Assembly (NCBI RefSeq): GCF_009017255.1
Contig: NZ_WBZB01000004.1
Location: 124,001 to 188,000 of the forward strand
Length of the DNA: 64,000 nt
Source of the DNA: Alkaliphilus serpentinus
Lineage (GTDB): Bacteria > Bacillota > Clostridia > Peptostreptococcales > Natronincolaceae
Direction: 5' to 3'
Part shown: in pieces, positions 17,966 through 25,906 of the stretch
How the letters are laid out: each line of letters opens with the position of its first letter
Position numbering within the stretch: the stretch's first letter is position 1
The notes under the pieces: generated by a model
What the model saw: the letters and a program-made list of their open reading frames with translations, nothing else
Told to the model about the DNA's origin: nothing
The model's database searches: none
Translations under genes and position numbers: made by a program

Positions 17966-17996
17966 TGATTAAAGGTGGGTTTCCCACCTTTAATCA
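17966..17996 (-). terminator. Terminator after yhcN-like gene
   Basis: GATTAAAGGTGGG-aaa-CCCACCTTTAATC forms a 13-bp perfect stem on the minus strand directly after the stop codon of the YhcN-type lipoprotein gene, followed by ATTTTATATATC. It separates that gene from the chelatase-like gene downstream. Confidence 0.8.
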
Positions 17997-18515
17997 TTAT
18001 GCTCCAGGAGTCATCCTGCGAACTAGTTCTTCTATTTCTCTACCAAATCCACTTAATGGGCGGCCTCTCATAGTTTCTCTAGCAATATTTTCTATTCTTT
18101 CTACGATATCAGGATTTGCAGAAACAGCTACTCTATCTATACCTCTATCTGCTCTCTTTACAACATCCTCTATTTTTTTCTTCACATTACTGCTTACTTC
18201 TTCTGTTTCTTCTGTCAAAGTTACTCCAACAAGGGCCGTATTGTCAGTAATTACAACAGTTGCACTTCTTACCTCATCAAGCTTTACTACTGAATCTACG
18301 ATATTATCTGCTCGAATATTTAAATCTTGCATATTTTCTTCCCCGGATTGTAGATTGTTGGGATTATCTCTATCTTCATCTGGGTTTGGGTTTGAACGAC
18401 GGTTTGTATCGGGTACTGGATCTGGAGCAGGTCGTTCAGCTGGTCTACAACCAATGGAAGCTACTATCAACACCAAAGCTAAAGCTACAATCATTAATAT
18501 TTTACCTTTTTTCAT
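17997..18515 (-). CDS. YhcN/YlaJ-family sporulation lipoprotein
   Basis: A 172-residue lipoprotein: signal peptide with lipobox ASIGC (Cys at about 23), a Pro/Asp/Asn-rich linker (about 27-55), then a conserved domain with IVDSVVKLDEVRSATVVITDN (split here as IVDSVVKLDE and VRSATVVITDN) followed by the ADRGIDRVAVSANPD region characteristic of YhcN/YlaJ spore lipoproteins. In Bacillus these are found in the inner spore membrane. The ATG at 18515 has AGGAGGTG seven bases upstream. The gene is monocistronic, with its own terminator. Confidence 0.85.
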   Translation of the reverse strand: MKKGKILMIVALALVLIVASIGCRPAERPAPDPVPDTNRRSNPNPDEDRDNPNNLQSGEENMQDLNIRADNIVDSVVKLDEVRSATVVITDNTALVGVTLTEETEEVSSNVKKKIEDVVKRADRGIDRVAVSANPDIVERIENIARETMRGRPLSGFGREIEELVRRMTPGA

Positions 18516-18674
18516 TTTATACACCTCCTATATTTATTCTTTCTCTAGGAGGTTTTTTTATTAAGCTAACTTTTTGAATATATCACATAGATTGCCACAG
18601 GATTATGATATTTTATAATAATATTTCAATATTTGGAAAAGACTAAGCTATGAATGATTTTAGGAGGTATTTTA

Positions 18675-18791
18675 ATGGATCTTCTTTTTATTGGATATTT
18701 GGTAAAAAACCTTAAAAGAAAATTTTCTAAGCTAAAGCTGGGATTTTTATTATTGCTTTTATTTAAAATCATAAAAAAAAGATATCAGTGA
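18675..18791 (+). CDS. 38-residue basic hydrophobic small protein
   Basis: A short plus-strand ORF in a 300-bp gap. It has AGGAGG five to six bases before ATG, 38 codons and a TGA stop that lies inside the left arm of the following terminator. The peptide begins MDLLFIGYLVKN, has a run GFLLLLLF (about 23-30), is flanked by clusters of Lys and Arg, and ends KKRYQ. That fits a short membrane-associated peptide. No family recognised. The strong ribosome site and the immediate terminator support expression; lack of a visible homologue keeps confidence moderate. Confidence 0.5.
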   Translation: MDLLFIGYLVKNLKRKFSKLKLGFLLLLLFKIIKKRYQ

Positions 18792-18805
18792 TTTTTGATA
18801 TCTTT
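18778..18805. terminator. Bidirectional terminator between the small ORF and deoC
   Basis: AAAGATATCA and TGATATCTTT form a ten-bp stem with an eight-base loop. There are seven or more T residues on the outgoing side in both directions, so it can end deoC (minus) and the 38-codon ORF (plus). Confidence 0.9.
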
Positions 18806-18824
18806 TTTTTGTTTCATTTATTAA

Positions 18825-19493
18825 TTAGTAGCCTTCGTTATTTGTCTTTAATCCCTTAACAATATTTACGGAAGCACTACATCCTAGCCTTGTGGCACCA
18901 GCTTCGATCATTGCCATAGCAGTAGCATAATCTCGAATTCCTCCTGAGGCCTTCACTTCCAAGGCATCCCCAACAACTTCTTTCATAAGCCGAACATCCT
19001 CTACAGTTGCTCCTCCGGAACTAAAGCCTGTTGAAGTTTTTACGAAATCAGCCCCGGCTTCCTTTGATAGGTTACAGGCAATTAGCTTTTCTTCGTTAGT
19101 TAAGAGGGCTGTCTCAATAATCACCTTTACAATAGCCCTTCCCTTTGCAGCCTCAACAACGGCTTTAATATCCTCTAATACATAATTAGAATTACCTTCC
19201 TTTAATGCTCCTACATTTATAACCATATCTATTTCATTTGCTCCATTTTCAATAGCATTTTTAGTTTCAAATGCCTTCGTTTCTTTAGTGGCTGCCCCTA
19301 AAGGGAACCCAACAACTGCTGTAACCTTCACGTCAGAGCCCAGCAATTCATTTGCAACTAAAACAACATTTGAGCCATTAACACAAACAGAATAAAAATG
19401 ATTTTCCTTAGCTTCTGTACAATACTTCTTTATCTCCACATTGGTAGCATCAGGTTTTAAAATTGTATGATCTATATATCTTTCTATTTTCAT
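18825..19493 (-). CDS. deoC: DeoC, deoxyribose-phosphate aldolase
   Basis: Cleaves 2-deoxyribose 5-phosphate to glyceraldehyde 3-phosphate and acetaldehyde in nucleoside catabolism. The TIM-barrel class I aldolase motifs are visible: [10 protein letters not shown] at the N-terminus, VVGFPLGAA (about 82), the catalytic Lys region [10 protein letters not shown] (about 147) and the Schiff-base region [15 protein letters not shown] (about 171). Length is 222. It lies 14 bp after pduL, so acetaldehyde metabolism may be linked through acetyl-CoA and acetyl-phosphate. Confidence 0.96.
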   Translation of the reverse strand: MKIERYIDHTILKPDATNVEIKKYCTEAKENHFYSVCVNGSNVVLVANELLGSDVKVTAVVGFPLGAATKETKAFETKNAIENGANEIDMVINVGALKEGNSNYVLEDIKAVVEAAKGRAIVKVIIETALLTNEEKLIACNLSKEAGADFVKTSTGFSSGGATVEDVRLMKEVVGDALEVKASGGIRDYATAMAMIEAGATRLGCSASVNIVKGLKTNNEGY

Positions 19494-19507
19494 AACTCAT
19501 CTCCTAA

Positions 19508-20080
19508 TTATTGAATAATCTCAACTTCGTCACCATTTTTAACTGCAGCAGCATTGCCTTCATCGACGTCAACATGCATTTCTAAAGCATAAGTAGGATG
19601 CACCCTTACCAATACATTTTCGAAAACCAAGGCCCTTTCACCAAAGGTCCTTACCCTAACTCGGTCCTTATCATGAACGCCAAATTTAACTGCATCATCA
19701 GTATGCATATGAATATGTCTGGATGCCAATATAACTCCTACATCCAGAGTCACTTCTCTCTTTGGTCCTACAATTTTCAAACCAGGACTATCCAACAAAT
19801 CTCCCGAATCCCTTACAGGGGGCTTAACTCCGAGTATAAAGCTATCGGTTAAAGACACCTCTATTTGTGACTTATTTCTAGCTGGCCCTAAAACTCTAAC
19901 CCCTTTGATTTCCCCTCTAGGTCCTACAATATCCACCTTTTCCACAGCTGCAAATTGGCCTGGTTGTTTTAAATCCTTTAATAACTGTAGTTGATAGCCC
20001 TCACCAAATAATGTATGGATATCCTCCTTACTTAAGTGTATATGTCTGTTGGAAAGCGCTATTGGAAGTTTCATACTCAT
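19508..20080 (-). CDS. pduL: PduL-type phosphotransacylase
   Basis: Phosphate acyltransferase (PTAC family) exchanging CoA for phosphate on acetyl- or propionyl-CoA. At 190 residues it has both PduL repeats with metal-binding histidines: NRHIHLSKED (about 11-20) and ASRHIHMHTDDA (about 123-134). RVHPTYALEMHVDVDEGNA lies near the end. It lacks the N-terminal encapsulation peptide of microcompartment PduL proteins, since the fold starts at residue 4. With no shell genes nearby it is probably a free cytosolic enzyme paired with deoC. Confidence 0.93.
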   Translation of the reverse strand: MSMKLPIALSNRHIHLSKEDIHTLFGEGYQLQLLKDLKQPGQFAAVEKVDIVGPRGEIKGVRVLGPARNKSQIEVSLTDSFILGVKPPVRDSGDLLDSPGLKIVGPKREVTLDVGVILASRHIHMHTDDAVKFGVHDKDRVRVRTFGERALVFENVLVRVHPTYALEMHVDVDEGNAAAVKNGDEVEIIQ

Positions 20081-20205
20081 TATATATCCTCCTCACCCTA
20101 TTAGTTTCTTGCATACAATATCCATTACAAACATTATACTTTTTTTTTATATAAAATGCAATTAATAGCAATTCTGAGTTGATTTGTAGCATTCTATAAA
20201 AAATG

Positions 20206-21213
20206 TTATTGCTTCTCTAACAACTGTGATAAGGTAGAATAGGATTCATCCATTTTATTTTTAAAAATATATTTTCGTAAAAATATGATAAATGCCAGAC
20301 CCATAGCTAATCCAGAGATTGTCATATAATAGATTGGGAAGGGTGAAAATAAAGCAGCAAAGAATAAAAAAACACTTAAAAATACATATCCACGAATCTT
20401 TTTTTTGGCTAAAGCAATTTCCTTGTATTTCTTCCATGAGGCTTCCCTTTTACTGATTCGATTTTCTATAATCTCATCAATTTCTTCATCCCTAGGATAC
20501 AAACCACTGCCCTCTACCAGCTTTTGAAACTGATTATGATTAACAGGTATAATCCTAAACTTATCCTTAACCTTTTCAATAAAACCATAGGAATCTGTTG
20601 TAAAATCTGATGTAGTGATGATCATACCCTTTTCCAGCTTCATATCTCGCATTTTAAATAGGAACTCCTTCATTGCTTTAACTTCTACATAGTATTCTTT
20701 TTTATAAACAAAAAAACCTATAAGAAATTCCTTCGACTCCTCATCCTTTACTTTATAAATAAAGTTTACAGAATTGTTGTGGATCTTCTCGATAGAGTAT
20801 AAACCATTTCTTTTTAGAAAATCTTCGATATACTCAATTAGCTCTGGTGCAGTTTTATAAACTAGCTCTTGATAAACCTTAGCGCCTGCTATTTCTTTTC
20901 TTTTAATTTTTTTCATAGCATCAAGCTTATTTTTTCTAAACTCAATTGAAATTAGATGGAAAAGGGTTAAGGTTATTGTAGCCAGAAACAAGGACTTTAA
21001 CAACCCGCCTAGGATAATAGCAGCAAGGAAGTAGGTAGCAAAAAAAATAAAAAACCTGGCAATGACATAATCAAAGATCTTTGCTCCATTGCTTCTGGTA
21101 TCTTCCTTCGAAGATAAATAAAATAGTTGAAACCTTCGGCTATTCTCCCTCTTTCTTTTGTATCCTTTTATTTTAGATGAAAATATTTCATAATAAGCTT
21201 TTATTTTCCTCAT
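20206..21213 (-). CDS. Membrane protein with Mrr-like restriction endonuclease fold domain
   Basis: A 335-residue protein with a hydrophobic pair of helices at about 49-85, a central soluble domain of about 150 residues, and a second hydrophobic pair at about 278-312. The central domain includes YKVKDEESKEFLIGFF and YYVEVKAMKEFLFKMRD, then GMIITTSDFTTDSYGF. The order of an acidic residue, an ExK strand and an alpha/beta core resembles membrane-associated Mrr_cat-type nuclease domains. Catalytic assignment is uncertain and no substrate is suggested. It stands alone between pduL and a YkuS-type gene. Confidence 0.5.
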   Translation of the reverse strand: MRKIKAYYEIFSSKIKGYKRKRENSRRFQLFYLSSKEDTRSNGAKIFDYVIARFFIFFATYFLAAIILGGLLKSLFLATITLTLFHLISIEFRKNKLDAMKKIKRKEIAGAKVYQELVYKTAPELIEYIEDFLKRNGLYSIEKIHNNSVNFIYKVKDEESKEFLIGFFVYKKEYYVEVKAMKEFLFKMRDMKLEKGMIITTSDFTTDSYGFIEKVKDKFRIIPVNHNQFQKLVEGSGLYPRDEEIDEIIENRISKREASWKKYKEIALAKKKIRGYVFLSVFLFFAALFSPFPIYYMTISGLAMGLAFIIFLRKYIFKNKMDESYSTLSQLLEKQ

Positions 21214-21279
21214 AAAATCGCCTCCTTTTTATACTCTTGCCACAAAAAGGAGGCTTGATACAGGGGTATATTAAAATCC

Positions 21280-21543
21280 TTAGTTCAATTCTTCAATGGT
21301 TGAAATAATGTTCTTAAGACCTACTTCATCCACATTAATCATCTTAACATATTTGTTATTCCCTCCAATTCTCAGAGTTCCAGAGGTGTTATGAGCTATA
21401 TAATCCATGTTTTTAGTTGAATAGACAATCAGATCAATAGGGGCACTTCCATCATCTATGGTTGTGATCTTATATCCTGCCTCTTTAAGGTGGCTTGCAA
21501 CATTATGAAGCCCTTCTTGAACAGCAATGGTTTTCTTGGCCAT
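21280..21543 (-). CDS. YkuS/UPF0180 family protein
   Basis: An 87-residue protein with the UPF0180 pattern: KTIAVQEGLHNVASHLKEAG at the N-terminus (predicted single-strand effector-like fold), followed by YKITTIDDGSAPIDLIVYS and a hydrophobic strand-helix end. The family is widespread in Firmicutes and of unknown function. Ribosome site CAGGAGG lies close to the ATG. A strong hairpin follows at 21594 on the upstream side, so the gene is its own unit. Confidence 0.75.
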   Translation of the reverse strand: MAKKTIAVQEGLHNVASHLKEAGYKITTIDDGSAPIDLIVYSTKNMDYIAHNTSGTLRIGGNNKYVKMINVDEVGLKNIISTIEELN

Positions 21544-21593
21544 TTTGAATCCTCCTGAAATCCAATCTCAATAGAGATTGTTATATTGTAACT

Positions 21594-21623
21594 AAATAAA
21601 AACCCTACTGAGGGTTTTTATTT
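21594..21623. terminator. Symmetrical terminator upstream of ykuS-like gene
   Basis: AAATAAAAACCCT-actg-AGGGTTTTTATTT is a 13-bp perfect stem with T-rich flanks on both strands. It lies six bases after the 54-codon minus-strand ORF at 21629-21793 and terminates it. Confidence 0.85.
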
Positions 21624-21628
21624 GATTA

Positions 21629-21793
21629 TTATCCCATGGCCCTTTCAAGTTTATCCAAATGTTGAAGGGGGAAATGCTTAAGCAGCTCTTTAAATTGCTC
21701 TACAGATAATCCTTGGGTAGTTGTGTAAATTTCAATTTTTCCATCAACATCTGCTTGAATGAATCTTTGCTTGACATCCTCAAAATTAACCAT
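21629..21793 (-). CDS. 54-residue small protein of unknown function
   Basis: Short ORF with a strong GGAGGT seven bases before the ATG and a terminator six bases after the TAA. The peptide starts MVNFEDVKQRFIQADVDGK, continues through a predicted beta strand (IEIYTTTQGL) and ends in an amphipathic helix (VEQFKELLKHFPLQHLDKLE). The even charge distribution and good codon use argue for a real gene. I do not recognise the family; such small proteins recur next to hpt-like genes in Clostridia, but that is not certain. Confidence 0.65.
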   Translation of the reverse strand: MVNFEDVKQRFIQADVDGKIEIYTTTQGLSVEQFKELLKHFPLQHLDKLERAMG

Positions 21794-21872
21794 CAATCAT
21801 ACCTCCTTGATTAGAATATACGATTAGTATGTAAGATTATGTAACATCCTATTCAAGGTTTACAAGATCATT

Positions 21873-22403
21873 TTAGCTCTTAACAACAGCTACATAAGGT
21901 AAATTTCTGTATTTTTCAGCATAATCAATTCCATAGCCAACAACAAATTTATCTGGAATCTCAAAACCTAAATAATCTATATCAATAGGGCATTTTCTTC
22001 TTTCAGGCTTATCTAAAAGGGCACATATTTTCATGCTGGCTATGTTCCTTGACTTAAAATTTTCAGTTAGATATTTCAGGGTAAGGCCGGTATCTACAAT
22101 ATCCTCGATTATTAGTACATCCTTGCCTTCAACATCAAGGTCTAAATCCTTAAGGATTTTTACAACCCCAGAGGTCTCAGTAGATAAACCATAACTAGAC
22201 ACAGCAATGAAATCCACCAGTATCGGCAGATCTATTTGCCTAATAAGATCTCCTAAAAAAACATTTGCCCCTTTAAGAACTCCAATAACCACCAATTCCT
22301 TACCGGATCCACTATAGTCATTAGTTATTTCCTCACCTAAAGCCTTCACCTTATGGGCAATTTCTTCCTTACTAATCATCACCTCTATATTTTCCTTATA
22401 CAT
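21873..22403 (-). CDS. hpt: Hypoxanthine phosphoribosyltransferase
   Basis: Purine salvage enzyme forming IMP or GMP from hypoxanthine or guanine and PRPP. The PRPP-binding motif VLIIEDIVDTGLTL (about 97-110) and the N-terminal GVLKGANVFLGDLIR (about 42-56) are typical. Length is 176. The start has AAAGGAGGGG upstream. It would work with the xanthine dehydrogenase and permease operon at 31.5-36.6 kb by taking up or recycling purine bases. Confidence 0.95.
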   Translation of the reverse strand: MYKENIEVMISKEEIAHKVKALGEEITNDYSGSGKELVVIGVLKGANVFLGDLIRQIDLPILVDFIAVSSYGLSTETSGVVKILKDLDLDVEGKDVLIIEDIVDTGLTLKYLTENFKSRNIASMKICALLDKPERRKCPIDIDYLGFEIPDKFVVGYGIDYAEKYRNLPYVAVVKS

Positions 22404-22593
22404 GGCGATCCCCTCCTTTGAATGATAAAGATATTATAGCATAAAGATTATACAAATGAAGAATGAAGAATTTATCTATAATCTCTCATCTATAATCTCT
22501 CATCTATAATCTGGTGCTCCATTACTAATTAGTAATTACCAATTTAATTATTTTGTATTGCATTTTTTCACTTTTCACTTTTCACCTTTCATT
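22404..22593. repeat. Heptad-repeat gap upstream of hpt
   Basis: The 190-bp gap is almost wholly built of seven-base units. There is aatgaag twice near 22456. At 22474-22513 a 14-bp unit (atctata + atctctc) occurs two and a half times. attacta, attagta and attacca follow near 22524, and cactttt repeats twice near 22568. No ORF is seen. Confidence 0.7.
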
Positions 22594-23112
22594 CTATAAA
22601 TATATTAACTCCTTCTCAAGATATCTCGCAATGGTATAGATAGCATCCGATAGTCTGTTTACATACTTTACTAAATCATCCCTTATCTCAGCGGATCTCC
22701 TCAGTGTTATGATTCTTCTTTCGGCCCTTCTGCAAATGGTACGAGCCATGTGTAGGCTAGCTGACTCCACACTTGTACCTGGTATAATAAATTTATCTAC
22801 CTTTGGTATTTTCTCCATATATTCGTTAATAATGCTTTCTAGATAAATTATATCTTCCTCTTGAACTTTGGCCACAATCTTGCTGTTGTCTTCCGTTGCC
22901 AACTCGGCAGCTACTTTAAATAGATCTCTTTGTATTTTATATACGATCTCAATTATTTTTTTATCCTGAATAAAATTCCTAGAAAAACCCAATGCTGAAT
23001 CTAATTCGTCTATTGTTCCATAGCTCTCAACACGAATATCATCCTTACTTACCCTCGTTCCATCGTAAAGGCTGGTGTCTCCCTTATCTCCAGTTTTAGT
23101 ATAAATTTTCAT
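22594..23112 (-). CDS. PduO-type ATP:cob(I)alamin adenosyltransferase
   Basis: Makes adenosylcobalamin from cob(I)alamin and ATP. The N-terminal ATP-binding motif KIYTKTGDKGDTSLYDG (residues 2-18) and the helical core with RICRRAERR (about 130; family consensus TxxRRAER) and VKYVNRLSDAIYTIARY are diagnostic. Length is 172. It lies alone, 101 bp downstream of the peptide-binding gene terminator. No B12-dependent enzyme gene is visible in the window, so its client is elsewhere. Confidence 0.93.
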   Translation of the reverse strand: MKIYTKTGDKGDTSLYDGTRVSKDDIRVESYGTIDELDSALGFSRNFIQDKKIIEIVYKIQRDLFKVAAELATEDNSKIVAKVQEEDIIYLESIINEYMEKIPKVDKFIIPGTSVESASLHMARTICRRAERRIITLRRSAEIRDDLVKYVNRLSDAIYTIARYLEKELIYL

Positions 23113-23184
23113 TATTAGCCCTCCTTATTTATATTATCATTTATTATATACCAAATCTTACTAAAATTAACCTAAAAGAAAAAA

Positions 23185-23208
23185 GCCCTGCCGACCAAGC
23201 AGCAAGGC
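23185..23208 (-). terminator. Terminator after peptide-binding protein gene
   Basis: Minus-strand GCCTTGC...GCAGGGC seven-bp GC-rich stem followed by TTTTTTC. It starts six bases beyond the stop codon of the substrate-binding protein gene. Confidence 0.85.
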
Positions 23209-23213
23209 ATTTT

Positions 23214-24764
23214 TTAGTCTTCAAAGAATACAGTGTTTAGTCTATGGGTACCTGAAGGGTGTTGAATGAAGCCCTTAACATTTTTTTGGGTAGCAATAAT
23301 ATCCTCACCAACCCAGGTAAATACCATAGGTGCATCATTTCTAATGATCTCTTGAATGATTCTATAGTACTCCTTCCTACTATCTAAATCCGTCTCTGCT
23401 CTGGCAGCATCCAATAGAATATCCACATCTTCATTCTTATAGAAGGTACTATTGCCACCAGTGCCTACTTGTGAGGAATGGAATAGAGAATACAGACCAT
23501 AATCGGGATCTCCTGTTACGGTAACCCATCCAAATAGAAACATATCATGCTGTCCTGATTCAGTAACATCCAAATAGGTATCCCAATCTACTACCTTAAC
23601 CTCTAAATCAATATTTATAGCCTTCAATTGATTATGAAGAATATTTGCTATATCAATTCTCTGTAAATTTTCATTAGTCCATATTGTCGCCTTAAAACCA
23701 TCACCAAAGCCAGCATCCTCCATTAAGGCTTTAGCTAAATCTATATCGTACTTATATGGGACCAATTTTTGATGAGCAGCCCATACATTGGGTCCTAATG
23801 GGCCTGTTGCTTGATATCCTACTCCATAGTAAACAGCCTCCACTATAGCTGCCATATCTACAGCATGATTAATTGCCTGTCTTACTCTAATATCTTTAAA
23901 GGCTCCTCTTTCAATATTAAACCCCACAGAGGTTATAGAGAAATTTGGAGTCCTTAATAGATTAAGTTTTTCATCTTTTTCAATGATGGCTATATCAATG
24001 GGGGGAACATCATAGGAAATATCAATTTCACCAGCTTCTAGGCCGGCTATTCTGTTTTCTCCATCAGCTATAATCATAAATTTTATACTTTTTATTCTTG
24101 CGTCTTGGTTAAAATAGCCTTCAAATTTTTCAAGATGAATCATTTTTTCCTGAACCCAGTTAACAAGTCTATAAGGCCCAGTCCCGATGGGATTGGTGCC
24201 ATAGTTTTCACCAGCTTCTGTAACAGCCTTTTCATTAAGAATTGAAGAAGCTGAATGGGCTAGATGGGCTAGAACTGGTGAGAAGGGTGCCTTTGTCCCA
24301 ATTCTAATTGTATACCGATCATATACAACAAGCTTTTCTGGATCTAAAATACCAAGGACACCGGAAACTTGTCTTGATTCCATTCCACGTAAAAGGGTGA
24401 ATTTTACATCATAGGCTGTCATTTCTTCTCCGTTATGGAAAAGGACTCCTTCCTTCAACGTAAATTCATAAGTCGTCTCATCTATTTGTATCCATTCCGA
24501 TGCAAGTCCTGGTTCTAACTCCATGTTTTCGTTTTGATATATCAAAGTATCATAAATCTGGGTCATGACTCTAGCAGAAAGTTGATCGTTACTTCCGTGG
24601 GGATCTAAGGTTCTGGCATCTGCGCCTTGAGCTATAATTAATTCCTCTTCCTCCTTAACAGGTGGGTCCTCCACCCTTTCTTTAGGGTTTTTTTTGCATC
24701 CACCTAAAAATATCGATAAGATTAAAATAACGACTAGCATTAAACTGTAGCTTTTTTGTTTCAT
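23214..24764 (-). CDS. Extracellular solute-binding lipoprotein, peptide/nickel family (SBP_bac_5)
   Basis: A 516-residue lipoprotein with lipobox FLGGC (Cys at about 23), then an acidic linker. The mature part matches family 5 binding proteins: DARTLDPHGSND, SEWIQIDETTYEFTLKEGVLFHNGE (quoted here as SEWIQIDE and FTLKEGVLFHNGE), PIGTGPYRL and VRQAINHAVDMAAI. It delivers oligopeptides or a similar ligand to an ABC importer, but no permease or ATPase genes are adjacent, so it is an orphan component. Its start has a ribosome site AGGGGG upstream. Ligand cannot be judged from sequence. Confidence 0.9.
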   Translation of the reverse strand: MKQKSYSLMLVVILILSIFLGGCKKNPKERVEDPPVKEEEELIIAQGADARTLDPHGSNDQLSARVMTQIYDTLIYQNENMELEPGLASEWIQIDETTYEFTLKEGVLFHNGEEMTAYDVKFTLLRGMESRQVSGVLGILDPEKLVVYDRYTIRIGTKAPFSPVLAHLAHSASSILNEKAVTEAGENYGTNPIGTGPYRLVNWVQEKMIHLEKFEGYFNQDARIKSIKFMIIADGENRIAGLEAGEIDISYDVPPIDIAIIEKDEKLNLLRTPNFSITSVGFNIERGAFKDIRVRQAINHAVDMAAIVEAVYYGVGYQATGPLGPNVWAAHQKLVPYKYDIDLAKALMEDAGFGDGFKATIWTNENLQRIDIANILHNQLKAINIDLEVKVVDWDTYLDVTESGQHDMFLFGWVTVTGDPDYGLYSLFHSSQVGTGGNSTFYKNEDVDILLDAARAETDLDSRKEYYRIIQEIIRNDAPMVFTWVGEDIIATQKNVKGFIQHPSGTHRLNTVFFED

Positions 24765-24906
24765 AACATAAAGCCCCCTCTTATTAACATCCCCTAAAAA
24801 ACTTTACAATTTAGAAATATATATTTAATTATATAGTTAATTAAGTAGAACTTCAACAATATACCTTACTATTATAATATGCTATATCTTTGTGTAATAT
24901 AAAAAA

Positions 24907-24928
24907 GGAAACTATTGTAATAGTTTCC
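24907..24928 (-). terminator. Terminator after hbd
   Basis: GGAAACTATTGTAATAGTTTCC is a ten-bp inverted repeat; on the minus strand it is followed by six T residues. It lies 22 bases after the 3-hydroxybutyryl-CoA dehydrogenase stop. Confidence 0.85.
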
Positions 24929-24950
24929 CGAGGATATAGAAATATAATGA

Positions 24951-25793
24951 TTAATATTGATAAAAGCCTTTTCCGGTTTTTCTACCAAGATGTCCTGCTC
25001 TAACATATTTTCTTAACATTGTATGAGGTCGATATTTTGTATCACCATACTCTGAATATAAAACCTCCATAATTGCTAAGCATACATCTAAACCTATTAG
25101 ATCGGCTAAAGCCAGAGGTCCTATTGGATGATTGGCCCCAAGCTTCATTGCTTCGTCTATATCAACTGCAGTTGCTACACCATCTGCTAACACTCCAATT
25201 GCTTCATTGATCATTGGTACCAAAATTCTATTTACGACAAATCCAGGTGCTTCCTCAACCTTAACTGCTGTTTTCCCTAAACCTTCCGACAATCTTAAAA
25301 TTTCTTCAACTATAGCCTCGTCTGTAACCATTCCTTTTATAACTTCTACTAGCTTCATTACTGGAACAGGATTGAAAAAGTGCATTCCAATTACTTTATT
25401 AGGCCTTTTGGTGGCTTGTGCCAATTCTGTAATCGATAAGGAGGATGTATTAGTTGCCAATATGGCAGATTCTTGACAAACTTCATCAAGCTCCTTAAAT
25501 ATTTTTTTCTTAATCTCCATGTTCTCAGTAGCTGCCTCTATGATTAAGTCACAGTCTTTTAGCTGATGAATATCCATTGTAATACTGATATTTGCCAAGG
25601 TGTTATTTTTGTCTTCATCGGTAATATTTCCTTTGTCCAGCAACTTCCCTAAAGCCTTTTCTATCCCCTTTAAGGCTTTGTTTAGGTTTTCTTGATTTAA
25701 ATCCCTTATTACAGCCCTATAGCCCTTTTGAGCTGCCACTTGAGCTATTCCGCTCCCCATTGTTCCAGCTCCAATTATTCCGATCTTTTTCAT
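24951..25793 (-). CDS. hbd: 3-hydroxybutyryl-CoA dehydrogenase
   Basis: NAD(P)-dependent reduction of acetoacetyl-CoA to 3-hydroxybutyryl-CoA in butyrate formation. The N-terminal dinucleotide fold GIIGAGTMGSGIAQVAA (about 4-20), the family motif MHFFNPVPVMKLVEVI (about 137-152, with the catalytic His and the nearby Asn-Pro) and the C-terminal helical substrate domain ending RKTGKGFYQY are all present. Length is 280. It is downstream of crt with a 113-bp gap holding heptad repeats, so the pair is probably one operon. Confidence 0.96.
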   Translation of the reverse strand: MKKIGIIGAGTMGSGIAQVAAQKGYRAVIRDLNQENLNKALKGIEKALGKLLDKGNITDEDKNNTLANISITMDIHQLKDCDLIIEAATENMEIKKKIFKELDEVCQESAILATNTSSLSITELAQATKRPNKVIGMHFFNPVPVMKLVEVIKGMVTDEAIVEEILRLSEGLGKTAVKVEEAPGFVVNRILVPMINEAIGVLADGVATAVDIDEAMKLGANHPIGPLALADLIGLDVCLAIMEVLYSEYGDTKYRPHTMLRKYVRAGHLGRKTGKGFYQY

Positions 25794-25856
25794 TGTTTAT
25801 CCTCCCCATTTAATATATTTGGTTTTTAGCATCCATTACTGGAAGCATCCATAATT

Positions 25857-25884
25857 CAACATTCAACATTCAACATTTAACATT
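25857..25884. repeat. Four caacatt/taacatt heptads between crt and hbd
   Basis: Four perfect or one-mismatch seven-base units in tandem (caacatt x3, taacatt). Same unit as in the right arms at 44.16 and 46.24 kb. Lies within an otherwise plain 113-bp gap. Confidence 0.8.
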
Positions 25885-25906
25885 GATCCCTTTATGATCT
25901 AATATT

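Noticed and set aside
17953-18564. 203-codon plus-strand ORF
   Set aside because: Antisense to the YhcN-type lipoprotein gene, Ser/Thr-rich as typical of reversed coding frames, with no ribosome site.
22404-22593. Promoter or riboswitch of hpt
   Set aside because: The gap is repeat DNA and lies downstream of hpt and upstream of the adenosyltransferase; no -35/-10 or conserved RNA core could be placed.
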